This document shows, piece after piece, positions 34,107-42,212 of a stretch of 64,000 nt of DNA. The notes under the pieces were generated by a model, which was not told the DNA's origin, ran no database searches, and was given only the letters and a program-made list of their open reading frames with translations. Position 1 is the stretch's first letter. Every line of letters starts with the position of its first letter. Origin of the DNA: Labedaea rhizosphaerae (lineage in GTDB: Bacteria > Actinomycetota > Actinomycetes > Mycobacteriales > Pseudonocardiaceae). The translations under genes and the position numbers were made by a program. The stretch covers positions 62,001-126,000 of the forward strand of contig NZ_SNXZ01000006.1 of the NCBI RefSeq assembly GCF_004362825.1, written 5' to 3'.

Positions 34107-34976
34107 GTGACCGAGGCGGAGCGATACGGCGACGGGGTGGCGGTGGTGGCCGTCACCTATTCACCCGGCGAAACCCTTGACCGGTTCCTGGACACGCTGG
34201 CCAAAGCCACTTCGCGGCCGGTCACCGTCGTCCTGGCCGACAACGGTTCCACCGACGGCGAGCCCGAGCGGGCCGCGGCCGAGCGCGACAACGTGCGGTT
34301 CCTGGCGACCGGCGAGAATCTCGGCTACGGCGGCGCGGCCAACCGCGGCGTCGCGGAGCTCGGCAACGACGTCGGCTGGGTCGTCGTCGCCAACCCCGAC
34401 ATCGAATGGCTGCCGGACTCGCTCGACGAGCTGCTGGAGGCCGCCTCGCGCTGGCCGCGCGGCGGCGCGTTCGGTCCGTTGATCAAGGAGCCGGACGGGC
34501 GCACCTACCCGTCCGCGCGGCTGCTTCCCTCGCTGGGCAAGGGAATCGGGCACGGCGCGCTCGGCAAGCTGTGGCCCGGCAACCCGTGGTCGGTGGCGTA
34601 CAAGCAGTCCGACACGGACGTGCGGGAGCGCGCGGCCGGCTGGCTGTCGGGCTCGTGCCTGTTGTTGCGGCGTACCGCGTTCGACTCGGTGGACGGCTTC
34701 GACCCGCGGTACTTCATGTACTTCGAGGACGTCGACCTCGGTGACCGCCTCGGCAAGGCCGGCTGGCAGAACGTGTATGTGCCGTCGTCGCAGGTCGTCC
34801 ACCTGGGCGGGCATGCCACCCAACGCGCGTCGGCCAAGATGCTGGCGGCCCACCACGCGAGCGCCTACCAGTACCTGGCCGACCGCCACCGCGGCCCGCA
34901 GTGGGCCCCGGTCCTGGCCGCCATCAAGGCCGGCCTGGCCCTGCGCCTGAAACTGGAAACCCGCGGCGACCGCTGA
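34107..34976 (+). CDS. wbbL: Rhamnosyltransferase WbbL (arabinogalactan linker type)
   Basis: 289 aa GT2 enzyme. In mycobacteria WbbL transfers rhamnose from dTDP-rhamnose to GlcNAc-PP-decaprenol, making the linker between peptidoglycan and arabinogalactan. Blocks shared with that protein: VAVTYSPGETLDRFL, VLADNGSTDGEPE, VVVANPDIEWLPDSLDELLEAASRWPR, LIKEPDGRTYPSAR, AAGWLSGSCLLLRR, YFMYFEDVDLGDRLGKAGW, LAAHHASAYQYLADRH. Its position between rmlD and manC also matches. GTG 34107 follows CACAAT by 8 nt. Confidence 0.95.
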   Translation: MTEAERYGDGVAVVAVTYSPGETLDRFLDTLAKATSRPVTVVLADNGSTDGEPERAAAERDNVRFLATGENLGYGGAANRGVAELGNDVGWVVVANPDIEWLPDSLDELLEAASRWPRGGAFGPLIKEPDGRTYPSARLLPSLGKGIGHGALGKLWPGNPWSVAYKQSDTDVRERAAGWLSGSCLLLRRTAFDSVDGFDPRYFMYFEDVDLGDRLGKAGWQNVYVPSSQVVHLGGHATQRASAKMLAAHHASAYQYLADRHRGPQWAPVLAAIKAGLALRLKLETRGDR

Positions 34977-35044
34977 CCACCCGCTCCGTACCTCCTCGTA
35001 CGTGACCGCTCCGCCAAGCCGCCCCACGGCCACAGACCCGCGGC

Positions 35045-35262
35045 GCAGCCTGGCGCGACGCGCTGACCGAGATCGGCGCTCAGGCCCGGTTCACCCGCCG
35101 CTACTGGCCACGAACCAACGGCAAAGCCCAACGGCAAAGCCGAGCGGTTCAACCGACCACGTGCTGGCCGAAGCCGCGCCAATGGGTTCCGCCATGCACA
35201 ACGACTCATCCGGCTGCTGGTCCAAACCACCGACGAGGCCTGAAGGTCCCTGCCCGCCACCG
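35045..35262 (+). pseudogene. IS481-type transposase C-terminal remnant
   Basis: Translation gives WRDALTEIGAQARFTRRYWPRTNGKA, then after a frame change NGKAERFNR, the well-known end of the rve/DDE catalytic domain of IS481/IS3-like transposases. The break is a 13-bp tandem duplication (AACGGCAAAGCC at 35117 and 35130). Further small shifts destroy the tail, and no N-terminal part or inverted repeats remain. It marks an old insertion at the edge between the glycan cluster and the next gene, in an otherwise gene-free 300 nt. Confidence 0.75.
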
Positions 35263-35279
35263 AACAAACCGGGCAGGGG

Positions 35280-35738
35280 TTACTCGCCGTTGAGGCGTTG
35301 GGCCAGGGTGCGGCGGGTGACCGTGGTGGTCGTGGGGATGATGCCGTCCTGCTCCTCGTGCACGGTCTCCGGCTCCCGGCGCGGCGGCTGCTGCAGGTAC
35401 AGCGGCTGCGTGCGGGGCGAGTGCGTGAGCGGGTTGTCGTCCGCGTAGTCCGGGTAGGACTCGTATGCGTCGGTGTCCTGCCCGTAGTTCTGCGGCGCCG
35501 CCGGCGACGGCATCGACGTGGTTCGGTCGTCGCCCAGCGCTCCGGCCAGCGGAGCGGGCACCACCATGGTCGCCTCGGGGTCGTCGTCCATCCGGGCGGC
35601 GGCCAAGATCACCGAGCGTGGGATCTGCAGGGTGCTCTTCGCGTCCATCGGTGAGACGGCGTCATCCGGGGTGACCACATAGGAGCCACGGGCGCGGGCC
35701 CTGGCCAACGCGGCCTCGGCTCGCTCGCGAGGGTCCAT
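35280..35738 (-). CDS. Small acidic protein of unknown function
   Basis: 152 aa from ATG 35738 (GGGGAGG 6 nt upstream). No domain recognised. It begins MDPRERAEAALARARARGSYVVTPDDAVSPMDAKSTLQIPR, then a Pro/Asp/Tyr-rich disordered middle (YGQDTDAYESYPDYADDNPL), and ends TTTVTRRTLAQRLNGE. Likely cytoplasmic and largely unfolded outside the first 45 residues. It precedes manC in the same direction but reads away from it with nearly 200 nt between, so it is its own unit. The transposase remnant lies just beyond its stop. Confidence 0.7.
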   Translation of the reverse strand: MDPRERAEAALARARARGSYVVTPDDAVSPMDAKSTLQIPRSVILAAARMDDDPEATMVVPAPLAGALGDDRTTSMPSPAAPQNYGQDTDAYESYPDYADDNPLTHSPRTQPLYLQQPPRREPETVHEEQDGIIPTTTTVTRRTLAQRLNGE

Positions 35739-35930
35739 CCCCGGCCTCCCCATGTCCCGTGTCCCGCTCGGTACGGCAAGAGTAGGCCCATCGGCCTACC
35801 GCCGTCAGTCCGCGACACAACCAGGTCGCTAATGCAAAACAGTGAGACATATTCCCACATCGCCCCGCGGCCCCAGGATCTCCGCGGATCGCTCGGGTCG
35901 ACCACGCCGGACCGGCCCGAATGTGTCTCG

Positions 35931-37022
35931 TCACAGGAAACCAGTCAGGCCCCGCTCTTTCAGGAGTTCGGTCACCTTCTTGACGTCCTGGGTGCGGTCG
36001 CGCCGCGCGACCAGCAGCGCGTCGGGCGTGTCCACCACGATCAGGTCCCGCACGCCGAGCAGCGCGACCAGCCGGCCGCCATGCGGCACGACGACGCTGT
36101 CCTCGGTGTCCAGGCAGATGACCTCGCCCTCGCCGACCACCGCGGCCCCGTCGCACGTCTTGGCCAGCAGCTCACCAAGCGTGTCGAAATCGCCGATGTC
36201 ACTCCAGCCGAAATCACCCGGAACGGTGGCGACCCGGCCCTGCGCGGCGGCCGGTTCCATCACGGCGTAGTCGACGGCGACCTTCGGGATGGTCGGCCAC
36301 ACCTCGGCGAGCACCTGCTCCTCGGCCGCGGTGTCCCGCGCGGCGACGATCCGCCGTACCGGTTCCAGCACGTCAGGCCGGTGTTCGGCGAGTGCTTCGA
36401 GGAACGCCGACACCCGCCACACGAACATGCTGGCGTTCCACAGGTACTCACCCGAGGCGACGTACTCGGCGGCGACCTCGGCCGACGGCTTCTCCCGGAA
36501 CTCCAGGATTGGCTGCGCGGTCCCCGGGACCGGCACGGAGCTGCACCGCAGGTAGCCGAACCCGGTTTCCGGACCGGTCGGGGTGATGCCGATGGTCATC
36601 AGGCGCCCGGCCTTCGCGCCCTCGACCGCGGCCCGCACGGTGTCGACGAACGCGCCCGGGTCGGCGATCAGGTGGTCGGCGGCGAACGACGCCATGATCG
36701 CGTCGGGGTTCTCCTTGGCGATCACCGCCGCGGCCAGGGCGATCGCCGCGCACGAGTCGCGTGGCATCGGCTCGACGAGGATGTTGCGCTCGGGCACCTC
36801 CGGCAGCTGCCGCGCCACCGCCGTGGCGTGCGAGGTGCCGGTCACCACGTGGATGAACTCCGGTGTGACCAGCGGGGTCAGCCGGTCGTACGTGGCTTGC
36901 AGCAGCGATCGCTCGGTACCGGTGAGCGGGTGCAGGAACTTGGGGCTCGCCGCCCGGGAGAGCGGCCAGAGCCGGGTGCCGCTGCCGCCGGCGGGCACGA
37001 CGATGTGCAGGTCGGTCGACAC
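35931..37022 (-). CDS. manC: Mannose-1-phosphate guanylyltransferase
   Basis: 363 aa nucleotidyltransferase making GDP-mannose from mannose-1-phosphate and GTP. IVVPAGGSGTRLWPLSRAASPKFLHPL (7-33) is the pyrophosphorylase signature with the catalytic Arg and Lys, ILVEPMPRDSCAAIALAA binds GTP, and FREKPSAEVAAEYVASGEYLWNASMFVWR binds the sugar phosphate. M. tuberculosis Rv3264c is the positional counterpart (named manB there). Start GTG 37022 lies 6 nt after TACAGT, so it may be leaderless. It is divergent from the HhH glycosylase. GDP-mannose feeds the GT87 and GT4 enzymes. Confidence 0.95.
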   Translation of the reverse strand: MSTDLHIVVPAGGSGTRLWPLSRAASPKFLHPLTGTERSLLQATYDRLTPLVTPEFIHVVTGTSHATAVARQLPEVPERNILVEPMPRDSCAAIALAAAVIAKENPDAIMASFAADHLIADPGAFVDTVRAAVEGAKAGRLMTIGITPTGPETGFGYLRCSSVPVPGTAQPILEFREKPSAEVAAEYVASGEYLWNASMFVWRVSAFLEALAEHRPDVLEPVRRIVAARDTAAEEQVLAEVWPTIPKVAVDYAVMEPAAAQGRVATVPGDFGWSDIGDFDTLGELLAKTCDGAAVVGEGEVICLDTEDSVVVPHGGRLVALLGVRDLIVVDTPDALLVARRDRTQDVKKVTELLKERGLTGFL

Positions 37023-37058
37023 CTCGACACTGTAGCGGCCCGAGGTAGCGTGGCTACC

Positions 37059-37961
37059 GTGACCGCCACCCGCCGGTGGGTGCCGCCCTACGTGCCCGAC
37101 GTCGGCCGCGTGCTCGGCCCGCTGCGCCGGGGCGCGGGCGATCCGGCGTTCCGCGCCGAGCCGGGCGAGTGGTGGCTGACCGGGAACACACCGGCCGGTG
37201 TCGGCACCCTGCACCTGCGTGGCCACGGCGGCGCGATCGAGGCGTCGGCCTGGGGTGATGGCGCCGACTGGCTGCTCGACGGCGTGCCCGCCTTGCTCGG
37301 CGCGGACGACGACGACACGGGCTTCGAGCCGCACCACGACCTGATCGCGGAGATCCGGCGCCGGATGCCGAAGCTGCGGCTCGGCTCCACCGGGCGGGTG
37401 TGGGACGTCCTGGTCGCGGCCATCCTCGAGCAGAAGGTGACCGGCCACGAGGCCCGCCGCTCGTGGCGTGAGCTGGCCCGCCGCTTCGGGACCCCGGCGC
37501 CCGGCCCGGCACCACACGGCATGTACGCGCCGCCGACGCCGCGTGCCCTGCTCGCGATCGCCGACTGGGAGTGGCACAAAGCCGGCGTGGACGGCGCACG
37601 CCGGCGCACGCTGCTGCGTGCGGCCGGGTCGGCCCGCTCTCTGGAGCGCGCGGTGGAGCTGCGTGGTGAGAAGGGCCGGGAGCTGCTGCAGGTGCTGCCC
37701 GGCATCGGGGTCTGGACCGCGGCCGAGGTGGCCCAGCGCGCCTGGGGCGACCCGGACGCGGTGAGCATCGGCGACTTCCACATCCCGAGCGTGGTCGGCC
37801 ACGCGCTGCTGGGCCGTCCGCTGGACGACGACGGGATGATGGCCGAGCTGGCGCCCTACACGCCGCAGCGCCACCGCGCGGTCCGCTACATCGAGGCGGC
37901 GGGCATCCGGCGTCCGCGCTTCGGCCCCCGCTTCTCGCCGCGGGACTACCGCACCCTCTGA
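37059..37961 (+). CDS. HhH-GPD superfamily DNA glycosylase, AlkA-like
   Basis: 300 aa. The first half (VTATRRWVPPYVPDVGRVLGPLRRG..., HHDLIAEIRRRMPKLRLGSTGRVWDVLVAAILEQKVTGHEA) is the AlkA-type N-terminal and helical region, and the second holds the helix-hairpin-helix LLQVLPGIGVWTAAEVAQRAWGD followed by the catalytic-Asp segment AVSIGDFHIPS. Such enzymes remove alkylated bases such as 3-methyladenine. GTG 37059 is exactly 7 nt after TAGCGT (37046-37051), so the start is read as leaderless; GTG 37050 is the alternative. It converges on the NUDIX gene with 19 nt between. Confidence 0.88.
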   Translation: MTATRRWVPPYVPDVGRVLGPLRRGAGDPAFRAEPGEWWLTGNTPAGVGTLHLRGHGGAIEASAWGDGADWLLDGVPALLGADDDDTGFEPHHDLIAEIRRRMPKLRLGSTGRVWDVLVAAILEQKVTGHEARRSWRELARRFGTPAPGPAPHGMYAPPTPRALLAIADWEWHKAGVDGARRRTLLRAAGSARSLERAVELRGEKGRELLQVLPGIGVWTAAEVAQRAWGDPDAVSIGDFHIPSVVGHALLGRPLDDDGMMAELAPYTPQRHRAVRYIEAAGIRRPRFGPRFSPRDYRTL

Positions 37962-37980
37962 CCGGCGAGATCGTCCGAGC

Positions 37981-38514
37981 TCAGGCGGCCAGAGCGGCCG
38001 ACACGAGCGGCGCCAGGTCCGCCGACCCGTCCGGCAGCGCGTCCACCGGCCACCAACGCAGGTCCAGCGACTCGTCGCTGCGCACCGGCGACGCGCCCGG
38101 CGGCGCCGTCACCAGGAACCGCACGTCCAGGTGCCGGGTCGGTTTGCCGAGCGAGCACGTGATCGGGTGCACGGCCAGGTGCACCGGCGACGGATCGATC
38201 GACAGCCCGTCGAGCCCCGACTCCTCCATCGCCTCGCGCAGCGCCGCGTCGACCAGCGTCGCGTCCGAGGGCTCGCAGTGCCCGCCGAGCTGCAGCCACT
38301 TGCCCACCCGCGGGTGCAACGTCAGCAGCACGTGCGCCCGGGATGCGTCCAGCACCACCGCCGAGGCCGTGATGTGCCCCGGCTCGCACGAGCGCAGGCA
38401 GCCATCCGGCCGCGCGGCCAGGAACGACATCAGCGCGTGGCGCACCGAATCCTGGTCCGTGGTCGGCGGTTCCCACGCTTCGAGCACCGACACAGCCGAG
38501 GCGTGCAACGTCAC
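37981..38514 (-). CDS. NUDIX hydrolase
   Basis: 177 aa. The Nudix box is [25 protein letters not shown] (near residues 80-104), with the REAMEES helix that binds Mg. It hydrolyses a nucleoside diphosphate linked to another moiety; the exact substrate is unclear. GTG start lies within the fbiB stop (GTGA overlap), placing it as the last gene of the M50-fbiA-fbiB-NUDIX operon. In several actinomycetes a NUDIX gene likewise follows fbiB, so a role near F420 or flavin metabolism is possible but unproven. Confidence 0.9.
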   Translation of the reverse strand: MTLHASAVSVLEAWEPPTTDQDSVRHALMSFLAARPDGCLRSCEPGHITASAVVLDASRAHVLLTLHPRVGKWLQLGGHCEPSDATLVDAALREAMEESGLDGLSIDPSPVHLAVHPITCSLGKPTRHLDVRFLVTAPPGASPVRSDESLDLRWWPVDALPDGSADLAPLVSAALAA

Positions 38515-39848
38515 CGGCGCACCCACCGGTCGCCGGGGTCGGCGGGTGGGCGGGCCACCGGCGCACCGTCCGCGGCGTGGCCGACGGCGACCGCACCCAG
38601 CGGCTCCCACGACGCGGGCAGGTCCAGCACCGAACGGACCACGTCGGCGCAGAAGATCGTCGAGGACACCCAGCACGACCCGATGCCCTCGGCCGCGAGC
38701 GCCACCAGGAGGCCCTGCACGGCCGCCCCGCCGGCGATCTCGAACATCGTCTTCTCGGCGGCCGCACGTCGCTCGTCCGGATAACCGTGCGCACCTTCGC
38801 GCACCAGGAACGGCAGCACGATCTCCGTTGCCCCGTAAAGCAAATCGCCGCGCTTGACCCGGCGTTCGATCCGCTCCGGCGTCCAGCCGTCGGCGGTCAG
38901 GTCCGCGATCCACTGCTCGCGCATGGCCGCCAGCAAGGCATCCCGGCGCGCACGCACGTGCACGAACCGGACCGGGCGCGTGTGGTGCGGCGCGGGCGCG
39001 GTCAGCGCGACGCCGATCGCCCGCTCCAGCGCCTCCTGGTCGACCGGCTCGTCGGTGAACGTCCGCACGGAGCGGCGCAGCAGCACCGCTTCCCGGCGCC
39101 CGGCGGCGATCGCCTCGGCGGTGCCCAGCCGGAACAGGTCTTCCTCGACCGGGCGCACGAGGGTCCGAGCCGTGGAGCCGTCGTCCTCGATCCGCATGCC
39201 GCGCACCACGACGACAGGCACGCCGCCGAGCTTGCCCTTCACCAGGTCGGCGGCGCTCGCCACTTCGTCGGCCACGGCGACCTCGGTGACCACCAGCTCG
39301 TTGCCCTGGCCGTCGACCTGGCCCTCGTAGGAGTGCAGCACCCGCAGCCCGGACGCGCCGATCGCCGCGTCGGTCTGGCCCATGCGCCACGTGCGGCCCA
39401 TGGTGTCGGTGATGACGACGGCGACCTCGACGCCGAGCCGCTCCCGCAACCCGTTGCGCAGCGCCAGCGCTGAGGCGTCCGGGTCGGTGGGCAGCAGGGC
39501 GAGCTCTCCCTTGTCCACATTGGACGCGTCCACGCCGGACGCGGCTTGCACGATGCCGAGCTTGTTCTCGGTGATCAGCGTGCGGTTCTTGGCCGCGATC
39601 ACGCTGACCGACTCCTCGAGCACCAGCCGGCGCCGGGCGGCGTCACGCTCCTCCGGGTCGTCCGGCACCCGGATCAGCATGCCTTCGATCTTGGACACGA
39701 CCTTGCTCGTGACCACCACGACGTCGCCTGACCGCAGCCACGGCGCCGCCGCGGCGATCGCGCCCGTCAGGTCGTCGCCCGGCCGGAACTCCGGCAGCTC
39801 GTGAACCGGCAGGATCTCGAGCTTCTCCGAGGCGTGGTCGCCGATCAC
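38511..39848 (-). CDS. fbiB: Bifunctional F420 gamma-glutamyl ligase and FMN reductase
   Basis: 445 aa, the two-domain actinobacterial form. Residues about 1-240 are CofE-like ([68 protein letters not shown]), which adds glutamates to F420-0. About 245-445 are a nitroreductase domain ([30 protein letters not shown]), which reduces dehydro-F420-0 with FMNH2. The start is GTG within a GTGA overlap with fbiA; the end overlaps the NUDIX gene the same way. Length is as in mycobacteria. Confidence 0.96.
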   Translation of the reverse strand: MIGDHASEKLEILPVHELPEFRPGDDLTGAIAAAAPWLRSGDVVVVTSKVVSKIEGMLIRVPDDPEERDAARRRLVLEESVSVIAAKNRTLITENKLGIVQAASGVDASNVDKGELALLPTDPDASALALRNGLRERLGVEVAVVITDTMGRTWRMGQTDAAIGASGLRVLHSYEGQVDGQGNELVVTEVAVADEVASAADLVKGKLGGVPVVVVRGMRIEDDGSTARTLVRPVEEDLFRLGTAEAIAAGRREAVLLRRSVRTFTDEPVDQEALERAIGVALTAPAPHHTRPVRFVHVRARRDALLAAMREQWIADLTADGWTPERIERRVKRGDLLYGATEIVLPFLVREGAHGYPDERRAAAEKTMFEIAGGAAVQGLLVALAAEGIGSCWVSSTIFCADVVRSVLDLPASWEPLGAVAVGHAADGAPVARPPADPGDRWVRR

Positions 39849-40834
39849 GCGGCACCCGCCAGTTCCAGCGCGGCCTGTGCCATGGCCGCCGTGGCGTCCA
39901 CATCGGACATCAACAGGGGGATGGCCCGCACGGCGACGTCCGGCACGTCCGCCTGCTCACCCGCGGCGACCAGCCAGCCGTCGAGCACGCCGGTGTCCGA
40001 ACAGCGGCGCGAGCCGTAGTGCCGGCCCACCGCCTCGGCCGAGGTCTCGACGCCGATCGCGCTCAGGCAGGCGTCGGCCATGCCCCGCACCGGCTTGCCA
40101 CCGATGATCGGGGACACGCCGACGACCCCGCCCTCGGTTTTGCGCAGGGCGTCCCGCACGCCGGGCACCGCGAGCACCGTGCCTACGCTGACCACCGGGT
40201 TCGACGGCGCGAGCAGCACCGCGTCCGCTTCGGCGATCGCGTCGAGCACACCGGGCGCGGGGGCGGCCTCGTCGCCGCCGACCGGCACGATCGAGTGGGC
40301 GGGCAGCGCCGCCTTGTAGCGGACCCACCACTCCTGGAAGTGGATCGCCTGCCGCTCGCCGCTCGGCAGGTCGACGACCACGTGCGTCTCGACCCGGTCG
40401 TCGGTCATCGGCAGCAGCCGCACGCCCGGCTGCCACCGGTCGCACAGCGCCTCGGTGACCGCCGAGAGGGGGTAGCCGGCCCGCAGCATCCGGGAGCGGA
40501 CGAGGTGCGTCGCGATGTCCTTGTCGCCGAGGCCGAACCAGTCCGGGTCGGCGCCGTAGGCGGCGAGTTCGTCCTTGACCACCCAGGTCTCGCCGGTGCG
40601 TCCCCACCCGCGTTCGGTGTCGATGCCACCGCCGAGGGTGTACATGCACGTGTCGAGGTCGGGGCAGATGCGCAAGCCGTGCAGCCACACATCGTCGCCG
40701 GTGTTCACGATCGCGGTCACCTGATGAGGTGACGCGCCATCCGGCGCGCCAACGGCGGGCAGACCGAGCGCCGCCTTCACCCCGAGCAGGAACCGCGCCC
40801 CGCCGACCCCGCCAACGACTACGACAACCTTCAC
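39845..40834 (-). CDS. fbiA: 2-phospho-L-lactate transferase (F420 synthesis)
   Basis: 329 aa CofD-family enzyme. It joins the activated 3-carbon unit (phosphoenolpyruvyl- or lactyl-diphospho-guanosine) to Fo, giving dehydro-F420-0 or F420-0. [23 protein letters not shown] is the nucleotide-fold start. Also present are [23 protein letters not shown] with the metal-binding Asp and [27 protein letters not shown] 40834 has AGGA upstream, 10 nt after the M50 gene stop. It overlaps fbiB by GTGA. fbiC and fbiD are not in the window. Confidence 0.96.
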   Translation of the reverse strand: MKVVVVVGGVGGARFLLGVKAALGLPAVGAPDGASPHQVTAIVNTGDDVWLHGLRICPDLDTCMYTLGGGIDTERGWGRTGETWVVKDELAAYGADPDWFGLGDKDIATHLVRSRMLRAGYPLSAVTEALCDRWQPGVRLLPMTDDRVETHVVVDLPSGERQAIHFQEWWVRYKAALPAHSIVPVGGDEAAPAPGVLDAIAEADAVLLAPSNPVVSVGTVLAVPGVRDALRKTEGGVVGVSPIIGGKPVRGMADACLSAIGVETSAEAVGRHYGSRRCSDTGVLDGWLVAAGEQADVPDVAVRAIPLLMSDVDATAAMAQAALELAGAA

Positions 40835-40843
40835 GCGGCGATC

Positions 40844-41623
40844 CTAGAAGTTCCAGAATTTGAAGGCGTCGTAACCCACGACGGCGAGCGGGCTGCCACC
40901 CAGGGTGGTGTACAAGTCGTCGGCCCAGCCGAAGATCGTGTTGCCGACCTGTGGCACGCCGATGATCAACGCGAAGAGCACCAACGGCGCCCACGGCCGC
41001 ACCTTCGCGCCGAACCGCTGGGCCTCATAGGACAGCCACGGCTCGATCGCGCCCCACCCGTCGAGACCGGGGATCGGCAGGATGTTCAGCACGAACGCGA
41101 GCACCTGGAACAAGGCCAGAACCGACAGGCCCGCGGCCAGGCCGACGGGCATCGGCACCGCGCTCACCACGACGGCGATCAGCACGCCGAGGACCAGGTT
41201 GGACAGCGGACCGGCAAGGGAGACAACGCTTTGCGTTGCGCGCGAACGCAATGCGTGGTGGTTGATCCACACCGCACCGCCAGGCAACGGGATCGCTCCG
41301 ATCAACAAGAACAGCAGCGGCAGCACGATCGACAGCACCGGATCGGTGTAGCGGCGCGGGTCCAGGGTCAGATAACCCTTGAAGTAGACCTGTTTGTCGC
41401 CGCCGCGGTAGGCGAACCACGCGTGACCGAACTCATGCAGGCACAGTGACACCGCCCACCCGCCGAGCACGAGGAGCACCGTGCCGGTGATCGCGAGGGC
41501 ACCCGGACCGTCGAAGGTGTAGTAGTCGTCTTGGTTGGCCAGCGCGGTGAGCACCCCGCCAAGGACGGCTACGCCGACGATGCCGAGGAATACCGGGCTC
41601 GGCCGGATCACTGATCGCTGCAC
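40844..41623 (-). CDS. Site-2-protease-family (M50) membrane metalloprotease
   Basis: 259 aa, about six membrane helices. The zinc site HEFGHA is at 63-68 within a helix, and the third ligand lies in NILPIPGLDGW near 190. Rhomboid-like regulated proteolysis of anti-sigma factors or membrane proteins is the usual role of the family; this Rv-type short form has no PDZ domain, and substrates are unknown. GTG start has GGAGGT next to it. First gene of the fbi operon by spacing, divergent from whiB with a clear promoter for the latter between. Confidence 0.9.
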   Translation of the reverse strand: MQRSVIRPSPVFLGIVGVAVLGGVLTALANQDDYYTFDGPGALAITGTVLLVLGGWAVSLCLHEFGHAWFAYRGGDKQVYFKGYLTLDPRRYTDPVLSIVLPLLFLLIGAIPLPGGAVWINHHALRSRATQSVVSLAGPLSNLVLGVLIAVVVSAVPMPVGLAAGLSVLALFQVLAFVLNILPIPGLDGWGAIEPWLSYEAQRFGAKVRPWAPLVLFALIIGVPQVGNTIFGWADDLYTTLGGSPLAVVGYDAFKFWNF

Positions 41624-41711
41624 ACCTCCAGTCTGTCAGGCCGCTTGACGCGTGGGTTGTTCACCGCTTGTACCCACTTTGGGATGCCTTCACCCAGGCG
41701 TGCAGTTTCGC

Positions 41712-41740
41712 TTGACCGGCAGCGATGACACGGGTGTAAT
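41712..41740 (+). promoter_or_regulatory. Sigma-A-type promoter of whiB
   Basis: TTGACC (41712-41717) and TGTAAT (41735-41740) are spaced by exactly 17 nt, a near-consensus housekeeping promoter reading toward whiB. A transcript starting near 41747 would have an 87-nt leader. TGACA at 41725 and TGTCA at 41750 flank the -10 region as an inverted repeat and could bind a regulator, since WhiB genes are commonly controlled at this step. Confidence 0.7.
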
Positions 41741-41833
41741 CACATTGATGTCATTCGCCGATGAGTGCTTGGGAGGCACGGAGCGGCGGATGGTGTCCGC
41801 CAACCGGGGAGCGTATTGAGGAGGCGGACGGCG

Positions 41834-42136
41834 ATGCAGGGATTCGACAGCGGCGTCCTGGCGTGGGGCGAGCACGAGGAACTCGGCGTGCTCGCGGAGT
41901 TGTTCGACCAGCCGGAAGAACAGGAGTGGCAGGAGCGGGCACTGTGTGCGCAGACCGATCCTGAGGCGTTCTTCCCGGAGAAGGGCGGCTCCACGCGCGA
42001 GGCCAAGCGGATTTGCCAGGGGTGCGAGGTGCGCGCCGAGTGCCTCGAGTACGCCCTCGGGCACGACGAACGGTTCGGCATCTGGGGCGGGCTCTCCGAG
42101 CGCGAGCGGCGAAAGCTCAAGAAGCGCGCGGTATGA
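41834..42136 (+). CDS. whiB2: WhiB-family iron-sulfur regulator (WhiB2/WhmD type)
   Basis: 100 aa. Four cluster-binding Cys (C38, C61, C64, C70), the GIWGG turn at 82-86 and a basic C-terminus ERRKLKKRAV. WhiB2/WhmD/WhiB proteins bind a [4Fe-4S] cluster, partner with sigma factors and are needed for septation. The location next to fbiA/fbiB matches mycobacterial whiB2. ATG 41834 is chosen for GAGGAGG about 8 nt upstream; the frame is open further up but without a site. Confidence 0.95.
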   Translation: MQGFDSGVLAWGEHEELGVLAELFDQPEEQEWQERALCAQTDPEAFFPEKGGSTREAKRICQGCEVRAECLEYALGHDERFGIWGGLSERERRKLKKRAV

Positions 42137-42212
42137 CCTGGTAGATGGACGGGTGGGGCACACGACGTACGGTGTGTGCCTCATCTCGTGATCGTCTACA
42201 GGATTGCCGCCG

